DNA of 63,889 nt from contig CAJXOS010000019.1 of the NCBI GenBank assembly GCA_913057725.1, forward strand, positions 1-63,889. The letters are read 5' to 3'. The first letter of the stretch is position 1, and each line of letters opens with the position of its first letter. A program made the translations under genes and the position numbers. Shown piece by piece: positions 24,553 to 32,586 of this stretch. This DNA comes from an uncultured Lewinella sp. (GTDB lineage Bacteria > Bacteroidota > Bacteroidia > Chitinophagales > Saprospiraceae). Under the pieces are notes generated by a model. It was not told the origin of the DNA. It saw nothing but the letters and a program-made list of their open reading frames with translations, and searched no databases.

Positions 24553-25005
24553 TTAGTACCCCTCCGGCATCGGAATATTTTGCCAGTGGTTCATGGCATC
24601 TACTATGCCTCCAATCAATGCTAAAGTGATGAGCCAGTACAGGAGATGGATCAGGATATGCTTAGCCTTCATCCGGCTCCGCAAACCACTGAGTACGACA
24701 ATAGGTGTAACTACTGTAACGAAAATGAAGAAGCCATGCCAGGCTCCGTGGGGAAAGTTATCAAAATCGCCTTCCTGATTGATGCCTTCATTGTTGAAGA
24801 CCAACAGAAAAAAGGATAATAGAAAAGAGACCAATAGCCCTACCCCAATCATTACCGCCTTTTGGACGGGTGTTCTATCCTCTGATATAGCCCCCATGGA
24901 ATCCTTCCAGGCAGCACCAAAAACGGCGGGGTGATAATACAAGTATCCGATGGTGAGCGGGGTGGCGGTAGCCAAAAGCATAGACAGCCAGTTGATTTCG
25001 TTCAT
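24553..25005 (-). CDS. DUF1761-like membrane protein
   Basis: A 150-residue protein counted from the methionine MNEINWLSMLLATAT at 25005; an upstream in-frame extension to 25056 adds a Cys-containing polar tail with no signal and is rejected. Four hydrophobic segments are seen, and the N-terminal W-x-x-x-L-x-A-T-x-x-x-x-x-x-G-x-L-Y-Y-H-P-x-x-F-x-x-x-W is the classic look of DUF1761-type proteins. Function unknown. It follows the NQO gene with 92 nt between and may share its promoter. Confidence 0.75.
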   Translation of the reverse strand: MNEINWLSMLLATATPLTIGYLYYHPAVFGAAWKDSMGAISEDRTPVQKAVMIGVGLLVSFLLSFFLLVFNNEGINQEGDFDNFPHGAWHGFFIFVTVVTPIVVLSGLRSRMKAKHILIHLLYWLITLALIGGIVDAMNHWQNIPMPEGY

Positions 25006-25097
25006 GATCACTTTGTTAGTTGGTAATTCGTTTTGGATGCTGTCGCATCCTACCATAAAGTGACCTAAAACGAAGAAGGGGTTGTAAAGTGCCCGGT

Positions 25098-25685
25098 TTA
25101 TTTATTTTGCCGCCCCAAACGCTCCACCTTCCGGAGCCACTTCTCACGATAGGCACTCGTAGATAAGCGAAGTGGACCAATGGCAGTAATTCGCACCCGT
25201 TTTATGCCAATGAAGTTGAGTGTCAACTTAGTCATCGCATGATGGCTGGGAGCGCGATTAAACCAGCGATAATACCAGGCCGGCTGATCCAGCGTGCAGA
25301 TAATTCGGGAGGTTTTACCAGTAAGGTACTTGTCCCACCAAACAGAGCCTTCTCGCTTTTTGAAGGCAAAACCTGGTAATAAAACGCGGTCCAAGAATCC
25401 TTTCATAATGGCCGGTACCGAACCCCACCAAACTGGGTAGACCCAGACAATATGATCCGCCCATTTGATTTTTTCCTGCGCGTCCAAAAGATCAGGCTCT
25501 AAGGGAGTACGCTTTCGGTAACCAAATTGGAGATTGGGGTCGAAATCAAGATCTCGAATCAGAATTTCCTGGCAGCTTACCCCAGTCGCTTCTGCACCAG
25601 TTTTGTACGCCGCTGACAAGCCGAAGTTGAAGCTTTCTTCATCTGGGTGTCCGTTGATAATCAGAATATTTTTCGCCTTGCTCAT
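25098..25685 (-). CDS. NAD(P)H:quinone oxidoreductase, flavodoxin-like fold
   Basis: A 195-residue flavoprotein of the NQO/MdaB/KefF family. The FMN/FAD phosphate loop is ILIINGHPDEESFNFGLSAA at residues 7-26, and the second motif WADHIVWVYPVWWGSVPAIM (the P-V/L-W-W family signature) is near residues 76-95, followed by GFLDRVLLPGFAF. It reduces quinones or other electrophiles with two electrons, avoiding semiquinones. It lies 53 nt downstream of a Crp/Fnr regulator gene and has an FNR-like box upstream, so it is likely the main target of that regulator. Confidence 0.9.
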   Translation of the reverse strand: MSKAKNILIINGHPDEESFNFGLSAAYKTGAEATGVSCQEILIRDLDFDPNLQFGYRKRTPLEPDLLDAQEKIKWADHIVWVYPVWWGSVPAIMKGFLDRVLLPGFAFKKREGSVWWDKYLTGKTSRIICTLDQPAWYYRWFNRAPSHHAMTKLTLNFIGIKRVRITAIGPLRLSTSAYREKWLRKVERLGRQNK

Positions 25686-25727
25686 GGTGCTTTTGAAGCA
25701 AAGCTATGGCCCATCGATCAGCCGTCA

Positions 25728-25743
25728 TTTGATCTATATCAAA
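25728..25743. promoter_or_regulatory. FNR/CRP-type box upstream of NQO gene
   Basis: TTTGATCTATATCAAA, which fits the classical TTGAT-N4-ATCAA arrangement exactly. It overlaps the stop codon of the Crp/Fnr gene and is centred about 50 bp before the NQO start codon. The neighbouring Crp/Fnr protein is the natural candidate to bind it. Confidence 0.6.
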
Positions 25744-26326
25744 TTCGCTTCTTGGGATGCCGAATTCTACTCAACGTCTCGAGTGTGATCCCCAGATAGG
25801 AGGCGATATGCATTAGTGGTACGCGATTGACAATATCGGGGCGAATGGCGAGCAAGAGTTGATATCGTTCTTCTGCCGTATGGAATAAAATGGAAGAAAT
25901 CCGTTCTCGCTGGGCCAGCATTGTTTTAGTGACTACCACTCGAACTAGGTGCTCAAAATCGTGGTACTTACCAGCTAGATCATCAATAAGGGTTCGCGTT
26001 AATTCTATCACCACTGCATCTTCCAACACTTCGATATAGTGTGGGCTGGGCTGATTTGTGAAGAAGCTAACGATGGCACTCACGAATTCGTTTTCAAAAG
26101 CAAACCAATCCGAAATATCGCGGCCGTCATTCAAATAGAAAGCACGGGCACAGCCTTGTAGAATGAAGAAAGACTTATCAGAGTACTGCCCTTCCCGCAC
26201 CAGGATCGTCCCCTTTTCGTAAGACGACACCTTCATTTGCTCCAGTAACTCTTGCTGGCAAGCGGTGCTGAGCGGAGCATAGGTTTGGCTAATTATCTTG
26301 AGTAGTTCTTCTTTCATTACACTCAC
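25739..26326 (-). CDS. Crp/Fnr-family transcriptional regulator
   Basis: A 195-residue regulator. Residues ~20-130 form the cyclic-nucleotide-binding beta-barrel (GTILVREGQYSDKSFFILQG), and the C-terminal HTH includes YLGITLETLSRIRHPKKRI, with the conserved S-R-I-R contact residues at the extreme end. No Fnr-type cysteine cluster is present, and the residues that grip cAMP are not evident, so the ligand is unknown. It is 16 nt downstream of a DUF6090 gene and 53 nt upstream of the NQO gene, suggesting a shared transcript and control of NQO through the box at 25728. Confidence 0.9.
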   Translation of the reverse strand: MSVMKEELLKIISQTYAPLSTACQQELLEQMKVSSYEKGTILVREGQYSDKSFFILQGCARAFYLNDGRDISDWFAFENEFVSAIVSFFTNQPSPHYIEVLEDAVVIELTRTLIDDLAGKYHDFEHLVRVVVTKTMLAQRERISSILFHTAEERYQLLLAIRPDIVNRVPLMHIASYLGITLETLSRIRHPKKRI

Positions 26327-26342
26327 TCCTTTTCGATAAGTA

Positions 26343-27074
26343 CTACCGCATCAATTCGGCATCAATCTGATCCAAAACACTAATGGCTGCCACATAGGCT
26401 TCCTCATAATACTGTGCTACACTTCGCACCTTAAGATTGGCAGATAACAATTTCCAAGTGAAAAGATCATCCTGGAGGATGGTCTGATAGTATGCATCCC
26501 CTATGACGATTTTACCCGTCTGAGCGTTGAGATGAACGTAGTCTGTAGCTAGATTTTCGTACATCGTTAGATAATCATACTGGCGAGAGTTGTTCTCCAC
26601 GTGAAGAACCAAGTCGTATCGAAATTCGTACAGTCGACTGATGCTGTCCCGAAGTTCTTTGTTCGAGATAATCGACAGGCCCTTGGTTTTCGCCTCGTCA
26701 AAGTAAGAGGTGTGAAGAGTCAGGGTGATATTGGAGCGCCAGAGGTCGGTCAGATGCCCTTCTACTATGGAGTCTAGCGGCCTCTTCTCCATGAGGTAGT
26801 TGATCACCGTAGAGTCCCGCATGTTCATCTCGACAAATCGCCTCCGGTTGTGATTCAGATCAATCGTATCCATCAAGATGTTTTGCTTGATTCCCCTTAG
26901 AATATCAAACTCGACTTGTTCTAGTTTTCTGGCCTCGTTCCAGTTATTGATGCTCAAGGCGATCAGAATACCGATGACCACAAGAATGATTTCGCCCGAC
27001 GCGTAAACCATGTATTTCCTGAGCTTATTCTCAATCAGTAAACGCTGTCGGATTCTTCTAAAAAACTTTATCAT
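26343..27074 (-). CDS. DUF6090-family membrane protein
   Basis: A 243-residue protein when started at MIKFFRRIRQRLLIENKLRK (27074); the annotated frame begins six residues earlier, but this start shows the family's basic N-terminus. A single membrane segment, ASGEIILVVIGILIALSINNWNE, lies at residues ~24-46, after which comes a soluble coiled-coil and helical domain. That basic helix, single membrane segment and N-N-W-N-E pattern is diagnostic of the DUF6090-type proteins of Bacteroidota, unknown in function. It lies between the EAD11-like gene and a Crp/Fnr gene with short gaps, so all are probably one operon. Confidence 0.85.
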   Translation of the reverse strand: MIKFFRRIRQRLLIENKLRKYMVYASGEIILVVIGILIALSINNWNEARKLEQVEFDILRGIKQNILMDTIDLNHNRRRFVEMNMRDSTVINYLMEKRPLDSIVEGHLTDLWRSNITLTLHTSYFDEAKTKGLSIISNKELRDSISRLYEFRYDLVLHVENNSRQYDYLTMYENLATDYVHLNAQTGKIVIGDAYYQTILQDDLFTWKLLSANLKVRSVAQYYEEAYVAAISVLDQIDAELMR

Positions 27075-27114
27075 TTGGTTGTTTTTACCCACTACCCTAC
27101 ACTGCTCTACAAGC

Positions 27115-27738
27115 CTATAGACGGCACACCACTAAGGTCGCGTCACTGTACTCATAAATCTCTTTCATCTCTTCATGCGTATACATGCGCTCCCCTAAGC
27201 TGTAGGTTTCGTTTAACAGCGCACTGATTGTACGGTCATTTACATCCATCAGCTGATCGTCATAGCTCTTCTTTTTCAACACCCATTCTCGGCGGAAGCT
27301 GCCAGGTGCTACAAAGTCGCTGATCTCGAAGTACAGTTCATTAAGGAAATCATCAATATTGATAAAGTCGCCTCCGCGATAATCCTTCACCAAACCTGCT
27401 TTAAAGGCGGAAAAATCAACTGTGAGTTTGATATAATCAGCAAATAGTGCCTGCTTTTCATTGTTTCGCAGCGCAGCCAAAAGCTCCTTGTCTTGCTCAA
27501 TTTGATCTATGATTCCAAGAATGGCATCGGATACCCTAGCGGTATGAAGCATATACTCATCATAGGATAGTATCCCCTTACGGTTGTCGGATTCAATTTT
27601 GTTGAAACGGCCGTTCACCATGATCAACTCATTGGCCAGGGCATGCTCCTCGTAGATCGTATTCAACTTCTTGAGAATCTCCTTCTGCCGTCCGTTTGCC
27701 AGACCTTCCCGTAGTTTCTTAATCAGGTATTTGGTCAT
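27115..27738 (-). CDS. EAD11-like domain protein with unknown C-terminal domain
   Basis: A 207-residue soluble protein. Residues ~5-85 resemble effector-associated domain 11 (EAD11): R-E-G-L-A-N-G-R then helical residues, LANELIMVNGRFNKIESDNR (the I-x-x-x-x-x-R-x-x-x-I/L-E pattern) and KGILSYDEYMLHTARVSDAI. EADs are small helical adaptor domains first described in bacterial conflict and NLR-like systems, where they link sensors to effectors. The C-terminal ~120 residues (with YRGGDFINIDDFLNELYFEI and YDDQLMDVNDRTISALLNE) are not recognised. It heads a probable operon with DUF6090, Crp/Fnr and NQO genes, behind a clear promoter at 27815-27847. Confidence 0.65.
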   Translation of the reverse strand: MTKYLIKKLREGLANGRQKEILKKLNTIYEEHALANELIMVNGRFNKIESDNRKGILSYDEYMLHTARVSDAILGIIDQIEQDKELLAALRNNEKQALFADYIKLTVDFSAFKAGLVKDYRGGDFINIDDFLNELYFEISDFVAPGSFRREWVLKKKSYDDQLMDVNDRTISALLNETYSLGERMYTHEEMKEIYEYSDATLVVCRL

Positions 27739-27814
27739 TGTAAGTTCCCCTTTAGGTGTGTTGGAGCGCTCAGCCGCGCCGATTAGGACTCAATATCGCA
27801 TAATTTGCCCTAAT

Positions 27815-27847
27815 CAAATGTAGCCAAGATTACTCCACCACCTCAAA
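27815..27847 (-). promoter_or_regulatory. Promoter of the EAD11/DUF6090/Crp operon
   Basis: Minus-strand TACATTTG (27815-27822) matches the Bacteroidota -7 consensus TAnnTTTG, and TTTG at 27844-27847 gives the -33 element with a 21-bp spacer. It lies within the last bases of the OmpA-family gene and would give an untranslated leader of about 70 nt. Confidence 0.6.
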
Positions 27848-28861
27848 CTCCACTCTACGATTTTCCGCCCTTCCAGCAGCTGTTTTATTATCAGCAATAG
27901 GACTGGCCTCGCCATACCCCTTCCACTCTATTCTGTTCTTGCTGATCCCATTTTCGATCACCCGCTGGACAATAGCCCGTGCTCGTTTCCTAGACAATGA
28001 TAGATTGGAGCGCTCATTGCCCACATCATCCGTATGCCCATTGATGCAAATGCGCAGGGTAGGATTAGCTTGCAGGTAGGAGCTCAGTTCATCTATTACC
28101 TCATAGGATTTTTGATCACTCAACTGGGTAGAGCTAGAGAGGAAGTTGACATTACTCAAAGGAATAATGGTGCCAGCGGGCAGGGCTATACTTTGGTCGA
28201 AGGCTTCATAATCGGTCAGAATCTCTACTGAAACATCATCGATGAAGTAATAACCCTTCAGGATCTCCGGACGCACCCCATTGATGCGGAACTGCCCTAT
28301 ATACATATACTCATAAGCCTCCTTGGCGGTAAAGTAATTGGACACCTGCACCCACTCTTGATCGGTCAGGACAATGGACGAATTTGCAGGAGCTTGTGGC
28401 AGTCCGGCGAGCATGATTCCACTTTTGGTCTTTATCGAATCCACCGAAAAGCGAGCACCAAAATTGCTGTTCATTGAGCGATCCATATCCAATTGTGGAT
28501 TAGGGCTCGTAGCCCTGCGGATCCAGTACTGTACATGATAAGTTCGATTAGGCATCAGTGGCTCCGTTAACTGTACACCGACACACTCTGCCCAGCTCAC
28601 AGTCGTCTGGATACCGATCATCATTCTACCAGAACGCGGGCCCGGATTTGCGATATAGCCTTCCTCAAAAGTGGGCGTAATTAGATCTGGTGAAGCGGTA
28701 TTAGGAGTAGTCCAGAATCGCACATTTCTCGTGAACGCGAGATGATCATAAGTAAAGCCATCAATGGTGTCCAGGCTCGATTCAAAGCCAGGATTAGGGA
28801 CGAGGTTTTGGCCAAGAAGTTCTGTAGAAAATAGGAGCAGGAGAGCGAATACTAGTCTCAT
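27830..28861 (-). CDS. OmpA-family protein with secreted N-terminal domain
   Basis: A 343-residue exported protein: a signal peptide (MRLVFALLLLFSTELLGQ), an N-terminal region of ~200 residues with the NLVPNPGFES opening typical of carbohydrate-binding or DUF642-like beta-sandwich domains, and a C-terminal OmpA domain (about residues 230-343). The OmpA motif is clear: ICINGHTDDVGNERSNLSLS followed by R-x-R-A, and the late R-A-E-N-R-R-V-E-F. It likely anchors an outer-surface or outer-membrane protein to peptidoglycan. Its 3' end contains the promoter of the downstream operon. Confidence 0.85.
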   Translation of the reverse strand: MRLVFALLLLFSTELLGQNLVPNPGFESSLDTIDGFTYDHLAFTRNVRFWTTPNTASPDLITPTFEEGYIANPGPRSGRMMIGIQTTVSWAECVGVQLTEPLMPNRTYHVQYWIRRATSPNPQLDMDRSMNSNFGARFSVDSIKTKSGIMLAGLPQAPANSSIVLTDQEWVQVSNYFTAKEAYEYMYIGQFRINGVRPEILKGYYFIDDVSVEILTDYEAFDQSIALPAGTIIPLSNVNFLSSSTQLSDQKSYEVIDELSSYLQANPTLRICINGHTDDVGNERSNLSLSRKRARAIVQRVIENGISKNRIEWKGYGEASPIADNKTAAGRAENRRVEFEVVE

Positions 28862-29122
28862 GATTGGGTTGTTTGATGATAGCGCATAGGAGCTCTCTTT
28901 ACAACCAGGTGCAACAATTGCTTGCGGGAAAGATCCCGGATATCAGAAGAGCTACTTTACTTTTCATAACGGCTGCTCGAGAAATAGTAACAATCGGAGC
29001 CTCCTTCAATGTGCAATTCTAAATTGGTAACGCTTGTAATTCGTCTTCTACTCTTACGCTACAAGATGCGATCAAAAATCATACTATCGGCCTACTTTGT
29101 CTTATTCGACTTTGGTTAAAAC
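28862..29122. other. Intergenic region upstream of OmpA-family gene
   Basis: No convincing coding region. This is the proximal part of a 384-bp gap that continues with two hairpins at 29123-29183 and 29224-29244. I see no tRNA, no repeat and no clear -7/-33 pair in this part; the promoter of the OmpA gene presumably lies here. Confidence 0.4.
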
Positions 29123-29183
29123 TAGAACAAGCAGCAAGTGCAACCATCAATTCCTATTTGGTTATCACTTGCCACTTGTTCTA
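29123..29183 (-). terminator. Long imperfect hairpin
   Basis: Arms of 18 bp (29123-29140 and 29166-29183) match at 16 positions, and the loop extends the stem with AACCA/TGGTT. On the minus strand the stem is followed by GTTTTAACC, so it can act as an intrinsic terminator for the DUF7000-like gene. It is longer than a normal terminator and may be a processed RNA end. Confidence 0.5.
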
Positions 29184-29223
29184 ATGCGTAGCAGGTTGGT
29201 AGTTCCTTAGCTAGACAAACTAA

Positions 29224-29244
29224 TCGCTCTGCTCTAAAGAGCGA
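29224..29244 (-). terminator. Short hairpin directly after DUF7000-like gene
   Basis: TCGCTCT (29224-29230) pairs with AGAGCGA (29238-29244) across a 7-nt loop, one base after the stop codon at 29246. The sequence after it on the minus strand is only moderately T-rich. It is probably a first terminator or a 3'-end stabiliser ahead of the longer hairpin. Confidence 0.45.
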
Positions 29245-29245
29245 A

Positions 29246-29734
29246 TTACGAAAGCTCCTCAACTGCCTGAATAATGCTGTCCGAAACGGTAATCAATTTA
29301 CCTTCGAGTGCTTTGGACAGGGCGGACAAATCATTAAAATCCGGGTCAGCGTCGACCACTACCTCCAGGATCGAGTACTCTGGCATTTCCGTTCTACCCT
29401 CATTCCAATGGGAATCTTTGAAGGCCTCCCAATACGTTTTTTGGATATTCTTGGTGTTCCCCAAGAGCCAGATCTCAAATCGCATTTCCAGGTGATTGAG
29501 CACCAAGCCAAGTTTTAGCTTTTTGCTCTTTAGGTAGTCGTTGGTGTAGTAGAAATAGGTGTAGTCCATATACCCATGGAGCATACCAGAAAAGGAGTAA
29601 CGATCCGATAGCTCCTTGATAAAGTCTACCCTCAATTGCATCACGAACTTCACCAACGCATTGTAGGCAATAAGGATATCGCCTTTCTCAAGCTGTTCTT
29701 TATAGATGGAAACGTAGTGATTGAGATCCTTCAT
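29246..29734 (-). CDS. DUF7000-like protein
   Basis: A 162-residue soluble protein: MKDLNHYVSIYKEQLEKGDI, then a conserved central section with GYMDYTYFYYTNDYLKSKKL and LVLNHLEMRFEIWLLGNTKN. These stretches look like the DUF7000 family as I recall it, whose members are small cytosolic proteins with no known activity. The gene lies 10 nt downstream of a lipoprotein gene, so the two may be co-transcribed, and is followed by two hairpins. Confidence 0.65.
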   Translation of the reverse strand: MKDLNHYVSIYKEQLEKGDILIAYNALVKFVMQLRVDFIKELSDRYSFSGMLHGYMDYTYFYYTNDYLKSKKLKLGLVLNHLEMRFEIWLLGNTKNIQKTYWEAFKDSHWNEGRTEMPEYSILEVVVDADPDFNDLSALSKALEGKLITVSDSIIQAVEELS

Positions 29735-29744
29735 TTTGTCATTC

Positions 29745-30593
29745 TTAGTCTTTCACCAAAGTACCACCTTCGCTCCAAATTACCTCACCTTTTTGTTCTA
29801 CGGTGAGCGTAACATCTGGAGTATCATCCGTGCCTAGTACGTTGCGCTCGACCTTGTAGATATAGTCGCCGTTTTTAAAGGTGATGTCGTGGTTGCCTCC
29901 ACTACCTTGATATTCAAAGACGCCATTACCAAGCACTAGATCCGGCTTAGAAGACTCGCTTTCAGCAAGCTTCCAAGAAGCATAGCGGTATTTGTCGTCT
30001 CCCAAGTGATCGACTCTAATGAGGTAGGTCTCGGTCTTGATCTTGTACAATGGGCTTTCAAAGGTAGCTACAGAAGAATGTAGTCCCTGCTTGTCGCCAG
30101 CGATCAGTTCTGCTTTCATCTGCTTTTCGGCCTCGCTCTGATAATTGACGGCGGTAATATTCCCGCTCGTCCCATCCATCCAAAGGGCACCATTATCAAA
30201 CATGATCCCTCTGGAACCTACTTCTGCCCATTGGTCAGCAGTGGAATTGATAATCTGATCGATAAACGCTTGGTCGAAAACTTCACTAAATCGTCGCTGG
30301 AAATCCGCGGCATCATCAATACTTGGAATAGGTGTTTCTCTGTTTAGTGGAAAGTCAACTCTTGCCGCAATCAGGTCAGCATCGCCAGCTCTCAACATTT
30401 CCACAAGGCTACTGATGTGTTCTCCGAGAATAGGGTTAGCTGCTTCACCACTGTCTGACGAAGCATCTGTTTCTGGCTGAGTAACTTCCTCTACAGCCTC
30501 CTCGCTTTCTGTGCTTTCAGTGTTGTTTTCTGCGTTGCCGCATCCTACCAATAAGGCTGCTAAAAGGATCAGGGTTAATTTGGTGTTTTGCAT
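29745..30593 (-). CDS. Lipoprotein with acidic linker, unknown function
   Basis: A 282-residue predicted lipoprotein with the lipobox LLVGC (cysteine at residue 18), then a low-complexity acidic linker rich in E, T, S and D to about residue 55, typical of exposed Bacteroidota lipoproteins. Two domains follow: an NTF2-like section (residues ~60-145, with DFQRRFSEVFDQAFIDQI) and a C-terminal beta-rich section. No catalytic motif. It overlaps a run of small conserved unknown genes and is followed directly by the DUF7000-like gene. Confidence 0.7.
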   Translation of the reverse strand: MQNTKLTLILLAALLVGCGNAENNTESTESEEAVEEVTQPETDASSDSGEAANPILGEHISSLVEMLRAGDADLIAARVDFPLNRETPIPSIDDAADFQRRFSEVFDQAFIDQIINSTADQWAEVGSRGIMFDNGALWMDGTSGNITAVNYQSEAEKQMKAELIAGDKQGLHSSVATFESPLYKIKTETYLIRVDHLGDDKYRYASWKLAESESSKPDLVLGNGVFEYQGSGGNHDITFKNGDYIYKVERNVLGTDDTPDVTLTVEQKGEVIWSEGGTLVKD

Positions 30594-30683
30594 AGTTTAT
30601 TATTGTTGTTAAAATTAGGGTTTCCGTTTTTTCAATCCTGATGTATGGGTAAGACTAAGTGACGCAGAAGCACTCGAGCTATA

Positions 30684-31049
30684 CTAAGCCTCCCGCAGGA
30701 TTTTCTCCATTTTTCGGCCTTTGGCCAACTCATCTACCAGCTTATCCATATAGCGAGCTTGCCGAGTCGGTTCAAACTCAATGTCTTCAATCCGGTAGCC
30801 ACAGATTACGCCCTTAATCAGATGGGCATTCGGGTTAAGCTCTGCTCTTTCAAAGAAGGTTTCAAAGGTTACCTTTTCCTCAACAAGCGATAGTAGTTTC
30901 TCTTCATTAAAGCCCGTCAACCATTCGATCACCTGGTGGAGTTCTTCTTTGGTTCGGCCTTTCTTCTCCACCTTGGTGACGTAGTGCGGGTAGACCGAGG
31001 CGAAAGTCATCTTTGCAATTCTCTCATTCTTTTCAGCAGTAACTTTCAT
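30684..31049 (-). CDS. DUF2200-family protein
   Basis: A 121-residue cytosolic protein with the DUF2200 pattern: RIAKMTFASVYPHYVTKVEK, KKGRTKEELHQVIEWLTGF, AHLIKGVICGYRIEDIE and the end KLVDELAKGRKMEKILRE. Members are single-domain proteins of unknown function that occur alone in many genomes. The length matches the family. The neighbour at 31081 is another single-domain conserved protein, 31 nt upstream, so the two may be co-transcribed. Confidence 0.85.
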   Translation of the reverse strand: MKVTAEKNERIAKMTFASVYPHYVTKVEKKGRTKEELHQVIEWLTGFNEEKLLSLVEEKVTFETFFERAELNPNAHLIKGVICGYRIEDIEFEPTRQARYMDKLVDELAKGRKMEKILREA

Positions 31050-31080
31050 TGCTATTGGTTTTGATTAAGAGTCAGTTCTA

Positions 31081-31458
31081 TTATCCGTTCTGCACCAGCG
31101 GTTGAAAACCCCCATAAACCATCCGACTGGCGTCAAAAATCAGTCTTGACGAATCGGTCAGGGGAGTCACTAGATCGATCATCCTTTGATCGTTGGGCAC
31201 TTGTTTATTAGCATGGTCACGTGCTGCTTTCGAAGCAAATACCACCCAGCCAAATACAATCGCTTCCTCTGCATTCGCATCAACTACCTCCAAAAAAGAG
31301 CGTGTGCCTTCCAAATGCAAATCCTCGCCTACGTATTCAAAGTACGCGAGGGCACCGTATTCCTTCCAAATTTGAGCTACCTGCTCCGCTACCCTTTTGT
31401 ACTCCTCGAGGTGGATCCGTGGAACGGGGAGAACGAAACCATCAATATAATTTGTCAT
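31081..31458 (-). CDS. DUF1428-family protein
   Basis: A 125-residue protein from the start MTNYIDGFVLPVPRIHLEEY at 31458; the open frame continues 10 codons upstream but this start matches the family. The YIDGFVLPVPR opening and later stretches such as YVGEDL and VVFASKAARDHANKQV are typical of DUF1428, which adopts a dimeric alpha/beta barrel fold with no proven activity. It is 31 nt upstream of the DUF2200 gene. Confidence 0.85.
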   Translation of the reverse strand: MTNYIDGFVLPVPRIHLEEYKRVAEQVAQIWKEYGALAYFEYVGEDLHLEGTRSFLEVVDANAEEAIVFGWVVFASKAARDHANKQVPNDQRMIDLVTPLTDSSRLIFDASRMVYGGFQPLVQNG

Positions 31459-31621
31459 AGCTTCCTTGTTTAGTGCTGTTAGAGGCAAGTCGTATTTTGC
31501 TGAGTTGACCAGAGAAGCAGCTTGGACTTACCAAACCATCTCATGTTCAGCGATTTTTATCTACCTCTAAAATAAAAAATGGACATCAAAGATTACTTCA
31601 AAGGCCATCCTGCACAAGCAG

Positions 31622-32308
31622 CTACTCGTATTTTTTAATGGCTTCCCAAACCTCATTTGCGTGGGACAGCAAGCTAGTAGAAGCGCCATCAAAGTTCGTT
31701 TCATTGATAGCTCCCCCCATCATTTCTTCCGGCCCAACCCGTACTTCGGTAAAGCCTACTAAGGTATAATCATTGCGTCCTTCGAACATATGCAATGCCA
31801 GATCATGCGGTGATACATCAGTGACACAAGCCTTGCGATAGGCAAAAGTGACTTCGCCAATATTATCTCCGTCTCGATCCGCCACACTAAGCGCTTGCTC
31901 ATTAAAATCCAGGAAAATATCAGCATCCGCACAGTCAAGCACCTCGGCTTTCATCTCATTGAGGCGTTCAATATTGCCATCATTCACCAAGTAGTGATAA
32001 GCATAAATCATTGCTTCACCCTTGTCTAAATCCTCTTCACCAGAGAATAAGACGACGTTATTACCATTAGCGTCTTGCCAGAACTTTTGGGCCTGTAGTT
32101 CTCCTTCATAGCGGAGGTTGGATACGTCAAATTCAGAATTCTCCATCACGACAAATGTTGGAGGCACTTCTTCTTGTGGTTCATCCTGTGGTTCTACGTC
32201 CTGCACCTCCGTTTCAGGTATAGCTTCTTCGGTGTTTTCTTCACTCGACCCAGCATTGTTACAGGAAACGAAAGTCAATAGGAGCAATAGGTAAATCGCG
32301 TTCTTCAT
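31622..32308 (-). CDS. Surface lipoprotein (M949_RS01915-like)
   Basis: A 228-residue predicted lipoprotein with lipobox TFVSC (cysteine at residue 16), an acidic linker rich in E, P and D to ~residue 50, and a compact beta-rich domain (SNLRYEGELQAQKFWQDANG, then DRDGDNIGEVTFAY, then an E-G-R-N-D-Y-T-L segment). The domain resembles proteins annotated as the M949_RS01915 surface polysaccharide family in Bacteroidota; the match is from memory and moderate. A 20-bp palindrome at 32329-32348 lies just upstream of the start. Confidence 0.55.
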   Translation of the reverse strand: MKNAIYLLLLLTFVSCNNAGSSEENTEEAIPETEVQDVEPQDEPQEEVPPTFVVMENSEFDVSNLRYEGELQAQKFWQDANGNNVVLFSGEEDLDKGEAMIYAYHYLVNDGNIERLNEMKAEVLDCADADIFLDFNEQALSVADRDGDNIGEVTFAYRKACVTDVSPHDLALHMFEGRNDYTLVGFTEVRVGPEEMMGGAINETNFDGASTSLLSHANEVWEAIKKYE

Positions 32309-32328
32309 CTTGAGCTATTTTGCCTTGT

Positions 32329-32348
32329 TGTTACCCTTTGTGGTAACA
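32329..32348. promoter_or_regulatory. Palindrome upstream of lipoprotein gene
   Basis: TGTTACC-CTTTGT-GGTAACA, a perfect 20-bp inverted repeat 21 bp before the start codon at 32308. It could be an operator or a small 5'-end hairpin. Confidence 0.35.
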
Positions 32349-32533
32349 CTCTACCCCTGGCTGAGGTAATTCAGGAATTTATTCGGAAGTGAAAGTTAGG
32401 CAATACGCTCAAAGATCAGTCACTTCTACCTACTTATGTTCTGAATGGTAGGTTTTGGAGCGTTTACATGTCGTTGGTTTCTCCAGTTGTTCTTCTACAG
32501 CTGCGACTATTGTTGCCTTAAACTATACTGGGC

Positions 32534-32574
32534 GCCGACCAAGCGCGAGGCTTTTCAGCCAGGTCTTGGTCGGC
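32534..32574 (-). terminator. Hairpin after the RNA ligase gene
   Basis: A perfect 10-bp stem, GCCGACCAAG (32534-32543) with CTTGGTCGGC (32565-32574), and an inner GGCT/AGCC pairing. It starts 13 bases beyond the RNA ligase stop codon. The stem is GC-rich with only weak T content after it on the minus strand (AGTATAGTTT). Confidence 0.6.
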
Positions 32575-32586
32575 ACAGCCGAAGCA

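Noticed and set aside
25098..25685. Flavodoxin rather than NQO family
   Set aside because: The P-V-W-W motif and the length match NQO/MdaB-type reductases better than short-chain flavodoxins.
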